Assembly (NCBI RefSeq): GCF_005217455.1
Contig: NZ_SZPQ01000023.1
Span: forward strand, 1-64,000
DNA from: Martelella alba
GTDB lineage: Bacteria; Pseudomonadota; Gammaproteobacteria; Enterobacterales; Enterobacteriaceae
Reading direction: 5' to 3'
Length of the DNA: 64,000 nucleotides
Each line of letters opens with the position of its first letter. Within the stretch, counting starts at the first letter, position 1. Position numbers and translations under genes: made by a program. Positions 11,008 to 19,678 of the stretch are shown here, one piece after another. The notes under the pieces are model-generated. The model searched no databases and was not told the origin of the DNA. It worked only from the letters and a program-made list of their open reading frames with translations.

Positions 11008-11993
11008 GTAGTATCGGCAGTCCTTCCTCCCAAGATGTGATGGTTCCGGCCTCAGGCCGCGTTCAATGGCGCAAATGCCTGCGCCACCCGGCGTTTTATC
11101 CTTTTCTGGGTTTTATCATCTTATTTGTGCTGATGGTGTTTCTCAGCGGCAGTTTTCTGACATTCAACAATCTGACCAATGTCGCGCGACAGGTATCCAT
11201 CAATGCCATTATCGCCGTGGGTATGACCTGCGCCATTCTTACCGGCGGCATCGATTTGTCGGTGGGTTCGGTTATGGCGTTGTCCGGTACCGTGGCGGCC
11301 GGCCTGATGATTACCGGGATACCCATGCCGCTGGCGCTGCTGGCCGGTCTGGCGATTGGCGGCGCGTTTGGTGCCATCAATGGCGCCTGCATCGCCTATG
11401 CCCGCATGCCGCCTATTATCGTAACCCTGGCCTCCATGAGCATCGCTCGCGGGCTGGCCCTGATTTACACCGGCGGCTACCCGGTCTCGGGATTGCCGAA
11501 TGGGTTTGCCTTCTTCGGTCGGGGCATGATTGCCGGCGTTCAGGTGCCGATTCTGATCATGGCCGGCATATACATCATTGCCTACGCCATGCTCAATCAC
11601 ATGTCGTTCGGCCGCTATGTCTATGCTATCGGCGGCAATGAAGAAGCCGCGCGCCTTAGCGGTATCCGTATCTCACGCTACAAAATGCTGGTGTATATCA
11701 TCAGCGGTTTCACCGCGGCCCTGGCGGGCGTGGTGCTGACCTCGCGATTGATGAGCGGCCAGCCCAACGCCGGGGAGGGGTTTGAACTGGATGCCATTGC
11801 CGCGGTGGTATTGGGGGGCACGGCCATTACCGGCGGCAAGGGCGCCATCATCGGTACGCTGGTGGGCGCCATGATGTTGGGAATTCTAAATAATGGCTTG
11901 AATTTGCTTGGGGTATCGCCCTACGTCCAAAACGTCATCAAGGGCGGCATTATTCTGGCCGCCATATATATCAGCGCGGAAAAACGTAAATGA
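11004..11993 (+). CDS. Ribose-type ABC transporter, permease
   Basis: This is an inner-membrane permease of the RbsC family (BPD_transp_2). The 329-residue product has eight or more hydrophobic segments, the conserved [13 protein letters not shown] loop and the cytoplasmic [12 protein letters not shown] coupling motif that contacts the ATPase. It begins ATGA over the ATPase stop, and the next frame opens 4 bp before its end. Only one permease gene is present, as expected for a homodimer. Confidence 0.95.
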   Translation: MSSIGSPSSQDVMVPASGRVQWRKCLRHPAFYPFLGFIILFVLMVFLSGSFLTFNNLTNVARQVSINAIIAVGMTCAILTGGIDLSVGSVMALSGTVAAGLMITGIPMPLALLAGLAIGGAFGAINGACIAYARMPPIIVTLASMSIARGLALIYTGGYPVSGLPNGFAFFGRGMIAGVQVPILIMAGIYIIAYAMLNHMSFGRYVYAIGGNEEAARLSGIRISRYKMLVYIISGFTAALAGVVLTSRLMSGQPNAGEGFELDAIAAVVLGGTAITGGKGAIIGTLVGAMMLGILNNGLNLLGVSPYVQNVIKGGIILAAIYISAEKRK

Positions 11994-12016
11994 TTGCTCT
12001 TATTCAAGGAGGCTCT

Positions 12017-13501
12017 ATGGCCTGTTTTCTCGGTATCGACATCGGCGGTACGGTCACCAAGGCCGGGTTATATAGCGCCGAAGGCGAGGAGATCGGCGTG
12101 GCGGAACGCTATGCCGATGTCTTGTCGCCCAGTGCCGGCTTTACCGAACGCGATATGGATGAACTTTGGCGGACGGTATGCGCTGTTATTCGGGAAGTCA
12201 TCCAAACCGGCCGGGTAAAATCCGCCGATATCCTGGGCGTCAGTTTTTCCGCCCACGGGAAAGGATTGTACGCTATCGATGCACAGGGCCGGCCTGTACG
12301 CAATGGCATTATTTCCTCGGACACCAGAGCGCTGACGCTGGTCCGGCATTGGCGGGAACAAGGTATTGATCGGCTAACCTATCCTCGCGGACTGCAACAA
12401 CTGTGGACAGCGCACCCGGCCACTTTACTGCGTTGGCTGAAAATCCATGAACCGGAGAATTATCAGCGTATCTCATCGGTTCTGATGGCGCACGATTACG
12501 TTCGTTACTGCCTGACCGGCGTCATCGCCGCCGAAGTCACCAATATCTCCGGCAGTAACCTCTACAATCAATACAACGGCAATTATGATCCACAATTAAT
12601 GGCTGATTTCGGCATTGCCGACGCCCGCTATAAAACGGCGCCGGTCATCGGCTCAACGCAGCAAGCCGGGCGGGTCACCGAATCCGCGGCGCAAGCTTGC
12701 GGACTGGCGGCGGGCACGCCGGTGTACGGCGGTTTGTTTGATGTGGTGGCGTCGGCGGTCTGCTCCGGTGTGTGCGACGATCGGATCTTGAGCGCCGTGG
12801 CCGGCACATGGTCCATCGCGACCAGCGTCACCGACGCCATTATTCCCGCCACCTATCCTTATGTCTGGGGCAGTTATTGCGTACCAGGTAAATTTTTTGT
12901 GCATGAAGGCAGCCCAACTTCGGCGGCCAATCTGTCCTGGTTCATGCGCAATTTCTGTAGTGATGAGACCGACCCCTATGCCCGGTTTGACCAATGGGTG
13001 GCGGAACGTGGTGGACAGTCAACGGAAATGATCTTCCTGCCCTACCTGTTCGGTTCCAATTACAGTCTGAATCTGGCGGGCGGTCTGGTGGGTATGCGTT
13101 CCCACCACAATAAGGCCGATATCGTTCATGCCCTTTATCAAGGAATAGTATTCTCCCATCTGGTGCATCAGGATCGCATTCTTAAACTCAATCCGAAGAT
13201 CGCGCGTATCCGTATTACCGGCGGACCAACCCATTCGGCTGTGTGGATGCAGATGTTTGCCGATGCGGGTAACCTGCCGCTGGACGTGGTCGATATCCAG
13301 CAAAGCGGGTGCCGCGCCGCGGCATTATGCGCCGCCGTCGGTCAGGGCTATTACGCCGACTTCGCCCAGGCCATCGCCGCGACACAGCCTTATGTTCGAA
13401 CCTATCTGCCGCAAAAAGACGCCCATTTCCGGTTACGCCGGCAAATGGCCCGATTCCTTGATACCGCCAAAGCGCTAAGCGAGGTGGCGTATGCAGAATG
13501 A
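12017..13501 (+). CDS. FGGY carbohydrate kinase, L-xylulose-kinase-like
   Basis: This kinase would phosphorylate the ketose made by the dehydrogenase. The 494-residue product has the N-terminal GIDIGGTVTKAG motif and the C-terminal ATP site around ITGGPTHSAVWMQMFAD. It aligns along its whole length with E. coli LyxK from memory (TERDMDELW, HDYVRYCLTG, GGLFDVV, EGSPTSAANL). An open frame reaches back to 11990, but AGGAGG ends 5 nt before ATG 12017, which also matches the family start. It overlaps the next gene by 11 bp. Confidence 0.85.
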   Translation: MACFLGIDIGGTVTKAGLYSAEGEEIGVAERYADVLSPSAGFTERDMDELWRTVCAVIREVIQTGRVKSADILGVSFSAHGKGLYAIDAQGRPVRNGIISSDTRALTLVRHWREQGIDRLTYPRGLQQLWTAHPATLLRWLKIHEPENYQRISSVLMAHDYVRYCLTGVIAAEVTNISGSNLYNQYNGNYDPQLMADFGIADARYKTAPVIGSTQQAGRVTESAAQACGLAAGTPVYGGLFDVVASAVCSGVCDDRILSAVAGTWSIATSVTDAIIPATYPYVWGSYCVPGKFFVHEGSPTSAANLSWFMRNFCSDETDPYARFDQWVAERGGQSTEMIFLPYLFGSNYSLNLAGGLVGMRSHHNKADIVHALYQGIVFSHLVHQDRILKLNPKIARIRITGGPTHSAVWMQMFADAGNLPLDVVDIQQSGCRAAALCAAVGQGYYADFAQAIAATQPYVRTYLPQKDAHFRLRRQMARFLDTAKALSEVAYAE

Positions 13502-14381
13502 CGATGCGGGGCAATGGGGCAACAAAGTCACCCTTGGCATTTATGAAAAAGCATTGCCGGCCTCGCTGGAATGGCCGCAACGACTGGACAGTGTCCGTGA
13601 TCTGGGGTTTGCGTTTCTGGAGCTGTCCATTGATGAACAGCCGGAACGGCAGCGACGTCTCGACTGGGATAGGCGGCAACGTCTGGCTTTTACCCAAGCG
13701 AGGTTGGACAGCGGCGTGGCGGTCCCCAGCATGTGTCTGTCAGCCCATCGCCGCTTCCCGTTCGGCAGCAGGGACGCCATCTTGCGCCAGCGGGCATTCC
13801 AATTGATGGAAAAAGCACTGGCCTTGGCGGTGGATCTCGGTATCCGGAATATACAATTGGCCGGTTACGACGTGTATTACGAACCCTCCGATCGCCATAC
13901 CCGCGACCGGTTTCTCGCCGGCTTGCGCTGGGCGGTAGAACAGGCGGCCAAAGCACAGGTCATGCTGTCCATCGAGATCATGGATACCACATTTATCAAC
14001 AGCATCAGTAAATGGCTGGAATTCGACGATATCATCCGCAACCCATGGTTTACCGTCTACCCGGACCTGGGCAACCTCACCGCCTGGGGTAATAACGTGG
14101 CGGCCGAATTGACCAAAGGTATTGGCAAAATTACCGCCATCCACCTCAAAGACACTTCGCCGGTGACGCCGGATTCACCGGGTAAGTTTCGTGATGTTGC
14201 CTTCGGCGACGGTTGCGTGGATTTTGTGGAGGCTTTCCGCACTCTGCGCCAATTAAATTATCGCGGTCCCTATCTGCTGGAGATGTGGTCGCGGGACAAG
14301 GAAGACGATATCGAGCGGGTTCGTCAGGCCAAAACCTGGATGGAACAGCGAATGCGTCTGGGTGGTTTGTTTGTTGAATGA
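13491..14381 (+). CDS. Sugar-phosphate 3-epimerase, UlaE/SgbU-like
   Basis: This is a xylose-isomerase-like TIM barrel that would epimerise L-xylulose 5-phosphate to L-ribulose 5-phosphate. The 296-residue product shares LGIYEKALPAS, the SMCLSAHRRFPFGS segment, IQLAGYDVYY and PYLLEMWS with UlaE. Metal-binding glutamates are likely those in SIEIMD and LLEMWS. It is the last gene of the operon. The pathway would need an L-ribulose-5-phosphate 4-epimerase (AraD/UlaF type), which is not in this window. Confidence 0.85.
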   Translation: MQNDDAGQWGNKVTLGIYEKALPASLEWPQRLDSVRDLGFAFLELSIDEQPERQRRLDWDRRQRLAFTQARLDSGVAVPSMCLSAHRRFPFGSRDAILRQRAFQLMEKALALAVDLGIRNIQLAGYDVYYEPSDRHTRDRFLAGLRWAVEQAAKAQVMLSIEIMDTTFINSISKWLEFDDIIRNPWFTVYPDLGNLTAWGNNVAAELTKGIGKITAIHLKDTSPVTPDSPGKFRDVAFGDGCVDFVEAFRTLRQLNYRGPYLLEMWSRDKEDDIERVRQAKTWMEQRMRLGGLFVE

Positions 14382-14511
14382 ACTGAAACAGCCGCAGCCG
14401 GTTTGGACACGGACAGCGCGCGGAAACCGGCGCGTACCCGGGATATGTGGGAATAGGGAGCACGGCCCGGGGCCAAAATGGCAAGTGAAATAGCCCTAAT
14501 GGGATAAGCGC

Positions 14512-15516
14512 CTAAACAGTCAGTTCCCCAGGGACATATTCGCGTAGCGATGTTTGGCTGGCGGGGGACGTTTCAATTAGGCGGAAGAGTATTTCCGCCG
14601 CTTTTTCCCCCAGAAAAACCGTATCGTGATATATTCCAGGAATATGTTGTCCATAGGATTGGCAATAGGGTGGTTTATCAATAGAAAAAAATTTCACTTG
14701 GTCATAAATATGCAATTGATGACAAATCGACATGGCACCCAATGTGATAACACCGTTCAACCCGACGATATATTGTGGCCAACATTCTTCGGCCGACAAC
14801 ATATCGCGCAACACTTGCTCCTGCGAATCAAATTTATAACCGCCATGAATTATTTTTACTTGTTTATTATTATTATTGATCAAGGCCCCCATGATACCCG
14901 CAACGCGGTCTTTGGTAATTTCCGAATCTTCGGGCCCGCCGACAATAAGCAGGCGTTGCTCCGGCTGTTCCGCTAAAAAACGTCCGGCACGCACACCGAT
15001 TTCAATGTTGTTGAGAAAGACCCCGTTCAGTTTTTTGCCATAAATATCGCGGTCGATAAGGACCAAGGGAATCCGGTACACATCGGCCAGGTCCAGGTAA
15101 GAAGGGCTGTAATTCTTGTCGTCGCGCACAGCGGATAGCAAAATACCACAGGCCTGATAACTAAACAGTGTCTGAATGGCCAGCGATTCGGCCGATTCAC
15201 TGTCATCGGTATCGAACAGCATTATCTGATAACCTTTATTTCTGGCGATACGCGAAACTGTCTGAATTAGATGAGAATAAAAAGGGTTGTAGGTGCTGCT
15301 GGTCACCACGCCGATAATCCGACTGCTGTTTTTTTTCAGCCCCTGAGCGAATGCGTTAGGTACATAATTAAGTTCTTTGGCAATGGTAAGTATTTTTTCC
15401 CGCGTTTCAGGCTTGACTAAATGGGGTTGGTTAAAAACACGCGATACGGTGATATTGGTAACGTTCGCGCGCCGTGCTATATCAATGATGGTCGAATTGG
15501 CATTGTTTTTTTTCAC
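14512..15516 (-). CDS. LacI-family transcriptional regulator
   Basis: This is a probable repressor of the adjacent polyol operon. In the 334-residue product the N-terminal HTH STIIDIARRANVTNITVSRVF and hinge helix (YVPNAFAQGLKK) are complete, followed by a periplasmic-binding-protein-like effector domain. There is no ATG near the domain start. GTG 15516 has AGGA 6 nt upstream, and an upstream GTG at 15588 is less likely. It is convergent with the operon. The paired operators at 6884-6900 and 6994-7010 are its likely targets. Confidence 0.9.
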   Translation of the reverse strand: MKKNNANSTIIDIARRANVTNITVSRVFNQPHLVKPETREKILTIAKELNYVPNAFAQGLKKNSSRIIGVVTSSTYNPFYSHLIQTVSRIARNKGYQIMLFDTDDSESAESLAIQTLFSYQACGILLSAVRDDKNYSPSYLDLADVYRIPLVLIDRDIYGKKLNGVFLNNIEIGVRAGRFLAEQPEQRLLIVGGPEDSEITKDRVAGIMGALINNNNKQVKIIHGGYKFDSQEQVLRDMLSAEECWPQYIVGLNGVITLGAMSICHQLHIYDQVKFFSIDKPPYCQSYGQHIPGIYHDTVFLGEKAAEILFRLIETSPASQTSLREYVPGELTV

Positions 15517-15851
15517 CGGTAATCCTGATTTCCAGATATCAATACTGATACTATTTCCATTGTAGGGAAGCCGGGAGCTAAGCGCCACTCAAATTGGCGC
15601 GGCCACAAGGCCGGCAGGCTTCGCCGGCCGCCAGTGGCATCGCTTTTCGCGCCAGCCGTCCAGAGCCGGCGACTCTCCGTTTTACGCCGGGCGTCGATAG
15701 GGTTTTACGGTTACAATGAACGTCGGGTCACCCCCGACGATGAACAAAGCAGTAGATGCCGTCCGGACCGGGTTACATACGCCAAATACGTCGAGTTGTA
15801 TCGCGGCGGCAAGCACGTGACCCATTCGTCGGGAACGAAAAGGAGAATAGG
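15517..15851. other. Intergenic region between lacI-type gene and slyX
   Basis: No gene is supported in this 335-bp stretch. It holds a perfect hairpin GGCCGGC-N7-GCCGGCC (15609-15629), a second one CGTCGGG-N5-CCCGACG (15721-15739), and a half copy of an interspersed repeat (15778-15836) just before the slyX ribosome-binding site. It is the right-hand border of the sugar island. Confidence 0.6.
15778..15836 (+). repeat. Interspersed intergenic repeat, half copy
   Basis: Starting with ACGCCAAATACGTCGAG and including ATCGCGGCGGCAAGCA, this stretch matches the complement of 33781-33840 at roughly four of five bases. It resembles half of a palindromic intergenic repeat that I recall from Serratia, Dickeya and Yersinia genomes (core TTGGCTGC...TTGCCGCC). 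The other half is absent here. Confidence 0.6.
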
Positions 15852-16070
15852 ATGGATTTATCGCAGTTGGAACAAAGACTGGATTTACTGGAAGGCCGTC
15901 TGGCGTTCCAGGAGGTGACCATTGAAGAATTGAACCAAACCGTGGTGGCCCACCAGCGCGACATCAGTCGCTTGCAGGAACAATTACGGTTATTATCGGA
16001 AAAACTGCGCGCCCAGCCGCTTTCAAATATCGCTTCGCCGTCAGAAGAGACGCCGCCACCGCATTACTGA
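15852..16070 (+). CDS. slyX: SlyX family protein
   Basis: SlyX is a small coiled-coil protein of unknown function. The 72-residue product is almost entirely a heptad-pattern helix ([20 protein letters not shown]) with a Pro-rich end PPPHY, as in E. coli. AGGAG 8 nt before ATG 15852 sets the start, and the frame extension upstream is repeat-derived. In E. coli slyX is directly divergent from fkpA; here the sugar island separates them. Confidence 0.93.
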   Translation: MDLSQLEQRLDLLEGRLAFQEVTIEELNQTVVAHQRDISRLQEQLRLLSEKLRAQPLSNIASPSEETPPPHY

Positions 16071-16283
16071 TTGCCATGTCATCATGACGGTGCCTGATAG
16101 CCAGGCGAACATGGCTGCGCCGTTAAGACACAGGGACTCTTTCGCCACGGCATATCGGCGGCGGGTTTTTCGCGCCGGCGCAGGGCGTAAGCACGCCGCC
16201 GGACGCTACCGTCGATGCGAGCAACGGAAGAACCCGCCTGCCGTCACGCCGGCGCGGGAGGCATGGCGCCGCCCCGCCGTCAA

Positions 16284-16862
16284 TTAATGGCAGCCGCATC
16301 CGCCATGGCCGTCGCCGTGGCCGCCGCAGCAATCATCGCCATGTTTATGGCCGTGGCCGCCGCAACATTCGTCGCCATGTTCATGTTCGTGGTCGTGCTC
16401 GCCGTGTACATGCCCGTGCGCCAGTTCCTCCTCGGTAGCTTCACGAACAGCCAGCACCTCGACATTGAAATTCAGGTTTTGGCCGGCCAGCATATGGTTA
16501 CCGTCCACCACCACATGATCGCCGTCGATTTCGGTAATCTCCACGGGAACCGGACCCTGGTCGGTTTCCGCCAGGAAACGCATGCCCACTTCCAGTTCCT
16601 CCACGCCCATGAAGACGTCCTTTGGCACCCGCTGAACCAAATTATCGTCATAATGACCGTAGGCGTCATTGGCGCTGATATGCACATCGAAATGATCGCC
16701 GACGGAATGCCCGTCCAGCGCTTTTTCCAGACCGGAAATCAGCGAACCATGGCCGTGCAGGTAGTCCAACGGCGCGCTCACCGGAGACTCATCGACCAAT
16801 ACACCATCTTCAGTACGTACCTGATAGGCCAGACTGACCACCAGGTCTTTTGCAACTTTCAT
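16284..16862 (-). CDS. slyD: FKBP-type prolyl isomerase and metallochaperone SlyD
   Basis: SlyD is a cytoplasmic prolyl isomerase and chaperone that also supplies nickel to hydrogenase. The 192-residue product has an N-terminal FKBP domain interrupted by the IF chaperone insert (about residues 75-130). The His/Cys/Asp/Glu-rich metal-binding tail from about 150 to the end (HGHVHGEHDHEHEHGDECC, ending CGCH) is intact. It lies convergent to slyX. Confidence 0.97.
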   Translation of the reverse strand: MKVAKDLVVSLAYQVRTEDGVLVDESPVSAPLDYLHGHGSLISGLEKALDGHSVGDHFDVHISANDAYGHYDDNLVQRVPKDVFMGVEELEVGMRFLAETDQGPVPVEITEIDGDHVVVDGNHMLAGQNLNFNVEVLAVREATEEELAHGHVHGEHDHEHEHGDECCGGHGHKHGDDCCGGHGDGHGGCGCH

Positions 16863-16955
16863 GATATCTCCTACCGTTGAAACTTGACTGGCGCAGATTC
16901 TAGCGAAAAAACGCCCGGATGTATGCCCCAGCTTAAAAAAACCTGGCCCGGAACG

Positions 16956-17165
16956 CTACTCGGGATGAAAAATACCGATAATCCGCTCCGGGGCCGGTTT
17001 TTTCTCGGTAATTGTTTTGTCGGTTTGCCGCTGGGTAAAACCGCATTGCACACAGACCACATTATCGAATTCATCTTGTTCATCTCGCCAGATGGCCAGC
17101 GTGTCCCGACTTTGACATTCGGGACACACCGCGCCGGCGATAAAACGCTTGCGTCTAACCGTCAT
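16956..17165 (-). CDS. yheV: YheV family putative zinc ribbon protein
   Basis: This is a small protein of unknown function. The 69-residue product has two CxxC pairs (CPEC and CVQC) that would hold one zinc, and ends IIGIFHPE, the conserved family C terminus. ATG 17165 matches the E. coli start. It overlaps the kefB end by 11 bp and is expected to be co-transcribed with kefGB. Confidence 0.9.
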   Translation of the reverse strand: MTVRRKRFIAGAVCPECQSRDTLAIWRDEQDEFDNVVCVQCGFTQRQTDKTITEKKPAPERIIGIFHPE

Positions 17166-18993
17166 AGGGCTTGTCTCCTTGTACATCGTCGTCTTCCCAG
17201 CCGCTCAACTGTCGCCTTTCCTGGTTCATCTCCCGCTGGAAAATATCCTCCAACTCCCGCCGGGCTTCTTTCACCCGTGATATCTGCGAAACATCGCCGT
17301 GTAGTTGCGGCATTAACTCCCGCAGCATCCGCACATCCAGACGACGGAAATGCTGCTGCGCGCGGTAGGCCTGGTGGGGATGCATACCCAACTCCAGTAA
17401 AGCCTTGCGGCCCAGGTCCAACGCGCTGGAAAAGGTCTCGCGGGAAAATTGCGTCACCCCGGCCTGCAACAATTCGTGGGCTTCCACCCGCCCCCGGGCG
17501 CGCGCCAGGATCTTCAGGTGGGGAAAATGCTGCCGGCACAGATGTACGATAGCCATGTTGGCTTCCGGCGTATTGGCGGTCACCACGATAACCTGCGCCT
17601 TTTCCGCCCCGGCGGCGCGCAACAGTTCCAACTCGGTGGCATCGCCGTAGTACACCTTATAACCATAGCTGCGCATCAGGCTAACCGCACTGATATCCCG
17701 TTCCAAAACCGTGATCCGCATCTTGTTGGCCATCAGTAACCGACCTATCACCTGACCGAATCGGCCGAAACCGACGATGATCACTTGCGGTTCGTCGTCG
17801 TTGACGAAGGGCTGCTCATCGTTATCCTCTGAAGCGTTATAACGACGGGTCAGAATGCTGTCTATTAATTTCATCAGCAGCGGCGTGGCAATCATGGATA
17901 ACGTAACGGTCACCAGCAGTAGCGCCAATTGATCCGGCGTCAGGATTTTCAGCGCGCCGGCGGCGGAAAACAGCACAAAGGCGAATTCGCCGCCCTGGCT
18001 TAGCACGCCGGCGAATTGCAGCCGGACCGAACGTTTTAAACCGGAAATCCGCGCCAGGGCATACAGCACGGCGCCCTTGATAAACACCAGCGCCAGTAGA
18101 CCGGCCAGTACAGTCAATAAGTGAACGTACAGAATGCCCAGATTCAGCGACATGCCCACCGAAATGAAAAACAAGCCGAGCAGCAATCCTTTAAACGGCT
18201 CAATGGCGATTTCCAGTTCATGGCGGTATTCGCTTTCCGCCAGCAATACCCCGGCGATAAACGTACCCAGCGCCATGGACAAACCAAGCAAATCCATAAA
18301 CAGCGCGGCGCCCAGCACCAGCAGCAGCGAGGCGGCGGTAAAAATCTCGCGCACATTGGCGGCGGCGATGTAACGGAATACCGGTTTCAACAGAAAACGG
18401 CCGCCCAATAACATCACCAGAAACGCCGCCACTTTCATGGTGATTTTCATCCAGTCGCTGGGACCGCCGCCGCCGCCCGACAGAAAAGGGATCAGGGCCA
18501 GGGCAGGAATCACCGCGATATCCTGAAACAGCAGCACCGCGAAACCGAGTTGACCGCCCTCATTGCGATTCATGCCCTTGTCACGCATCAATTGCAACGC
18601 GATGGCCGTCGAGGACATGGCCAAGCCAATACCGCCTATCAGCGACGCCTGCCATGAGGCATGGGTCTGGTAGAGCGCGACGCCAAGCAGCAGAGCGGTA
18701 ACAATCAGTTGAGCGGTGCCGACACCGAAGATCGAACGCCGCAGCGCCCATAATTTGCCGGGGTTCAGTTCCAGCCCGATGATGAACATCAGGAAGACCA
18801 CGCCCAATTCGGAAAAATGCAGGATCTCGTCCACATCGCGGATAAAACCCAGCCCCCACGGCCCAATGGCGATACCCGCCGCCAGGTAGCCGATGACCGC
18901 GCCGATGCCCAGACGCTGGGCAATCGGCACGGCCACCACGGCGGCGGACAAAAATAAAACCACGGCGGCGAGAAATGACGGACTGCTATCCAC
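17155..18993 (-). CDS. kefB: Glutathione-regulated potassium-efflux antiporter KefB
   Basis: KefB is an inner-membrane K+/H+ antiporter that is gated by glutathione adducts and acidifies the cytoplasm during electrophile stress. The 612-residue product has an N-terminal CPA2 exchanger domain (about 12-13 membrane segments, [14 protein letters not shown] loop) and a C-terminal RCK/TrkA-N domain with [13 protein letters not shown]. The start is taken as GTG 18993 after a G-rich ribosome-binding site; a TTG at 19014 is the alternative. It overlaps kefG by 8 bp. Confidence 0.96.
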   Translation of the reverse strand: MDSSPSFLAAVVLFLSAAVVAVPIAQRLGIGAVIGYLAAGIAIGPWGLGFIRDVDEILHFSELGVVFLMFIIGLELNPGKLWALRRSIFGVGTAQLIVTALLLGVALYQTHASWQASLIGGIGLAMSSTAIALQLMRDKGMNRNEGGQLGFAVLLFQDIAVIPALALIPFLSGGGGGPSDWMKITMKVAAFLVMLLGGRFLLKPVFRYIAAANVREIFTAASLLLVLGAALFMDLLGLSMALGTFIAGVLLAESEYRHELEIAIEPFKGLLLGLFFISVGMSLNLGILYVHLLTVLAGLLALVFIKGAVLYALARISGLKRSVRLQFAGVLSQGGEFAFVLFSAAGALKILTPDQLALLLVTVTLSMIATPLLMKLIDSILTRRYNASEDNDEQPFVNDDEPQVIIVGFGRFGQVIGRLLMANKMRITVLERDISAVSLMRSYGYKVYYGDATELELLRAAGAEKAQVIVVTANTPEANMAIVHLCRQHFPHLKILARARGRVEAHELLQAGVTQFSRETFSSALDLGRKALLELGMHPHQAYRAQQHFRRLDVRMLRELMPQLHGDVSQISRVKEARRELEDIFQREMNQERRQLSGWEDDDVQGDKPYDG

Positions 18994-19549
18994 GTCGCGT
19001 CCCCCCTTCTTCAAGCGGCATATTCAACCATTGAACATAGGCGTCGGCATGGCGTTTGAGAATGTCGGCCGATTGCCGCCTGGCCCAATAAATCACCAGC
19101 GGCGGCAGCCAGCGCATTCGGCATAGCGTCGCGGTCAACTCGAACGGCCGCAGCACCTCATCCATGGTATAGCGGTTGTAACCCAGGCGCTGATAAGCGG
19201 TTTCCGGCTCGCCGGTGGTGATAACCGATCGCCACGCCTTGCCGCTTAAGGCATTGCCGCCGATGCCGCTGGCGAAACCGCGGGTGAGAACCCGGTCAAG
19301 CCATTCCTTCAGTAGCGCCGGACAACTGTAGGTGTAGAGCGGATGCTGGAAAACGATCACTTGATGCTCGCGCAGCAATTGTTGTTCGTAATGGATATCG
19401 ACGAAAAAATCCGGATACTGCGCATAAAGGTCATGCACGGTAACATGTTCGAGCGATGATACCGCCTGGAGCAAAACCCGGTTGGCCACGGAATCCTGCG
19501 ATTCGGGATGGGCGTACAATAAAAGGATCTTGGGTGGCTGTGCGATCAA
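18986..19549 (-). CDS. kefG: KefB ancillary flavoprotein KefG
   Basis: KefG is a quinone-oxidoreductase-like flavoprotein subunit needed for full KefB activity. The 187-residue product starts with [20 protein letters not shown] and contains [20 protein letters not shown], the flavodoxin-like FMN/FAD site. The start appears to be TTG 19549, 2 nt after GGAGGGGAA; no ATG fits. It overlaps kefB at its end. Confidence 0.95.
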   Translation of the reverse strand: MIAQPPKILLLYAHPESQDSVANRVLLQAVSSLEHVTVHDLYAQYPDFFVDIHYEQQLLREHQVIVFQHPLYTYSCPALLKEWLDRVLTRGFASGIGGNALSGKAWRSVITTGEPETAYQRLGYNRYTMDEVLRPFELTATLCRMRWLPPLVIYWARRQSADILKRHADAYVQWLNMPLEEGGTRRG

Positions 19550-19678
19550 TTCCCCTCCAAAGCGTCGTCAGGGCGCGGGATTTCCGCTACCATGCTTCGC
19601 GAAGTCAGAAACCAGGACAGTGCGCCTGGCTGGCATCCCATCAGGTCAATTTAACATATTCTCAAACTATGGCGCTTT

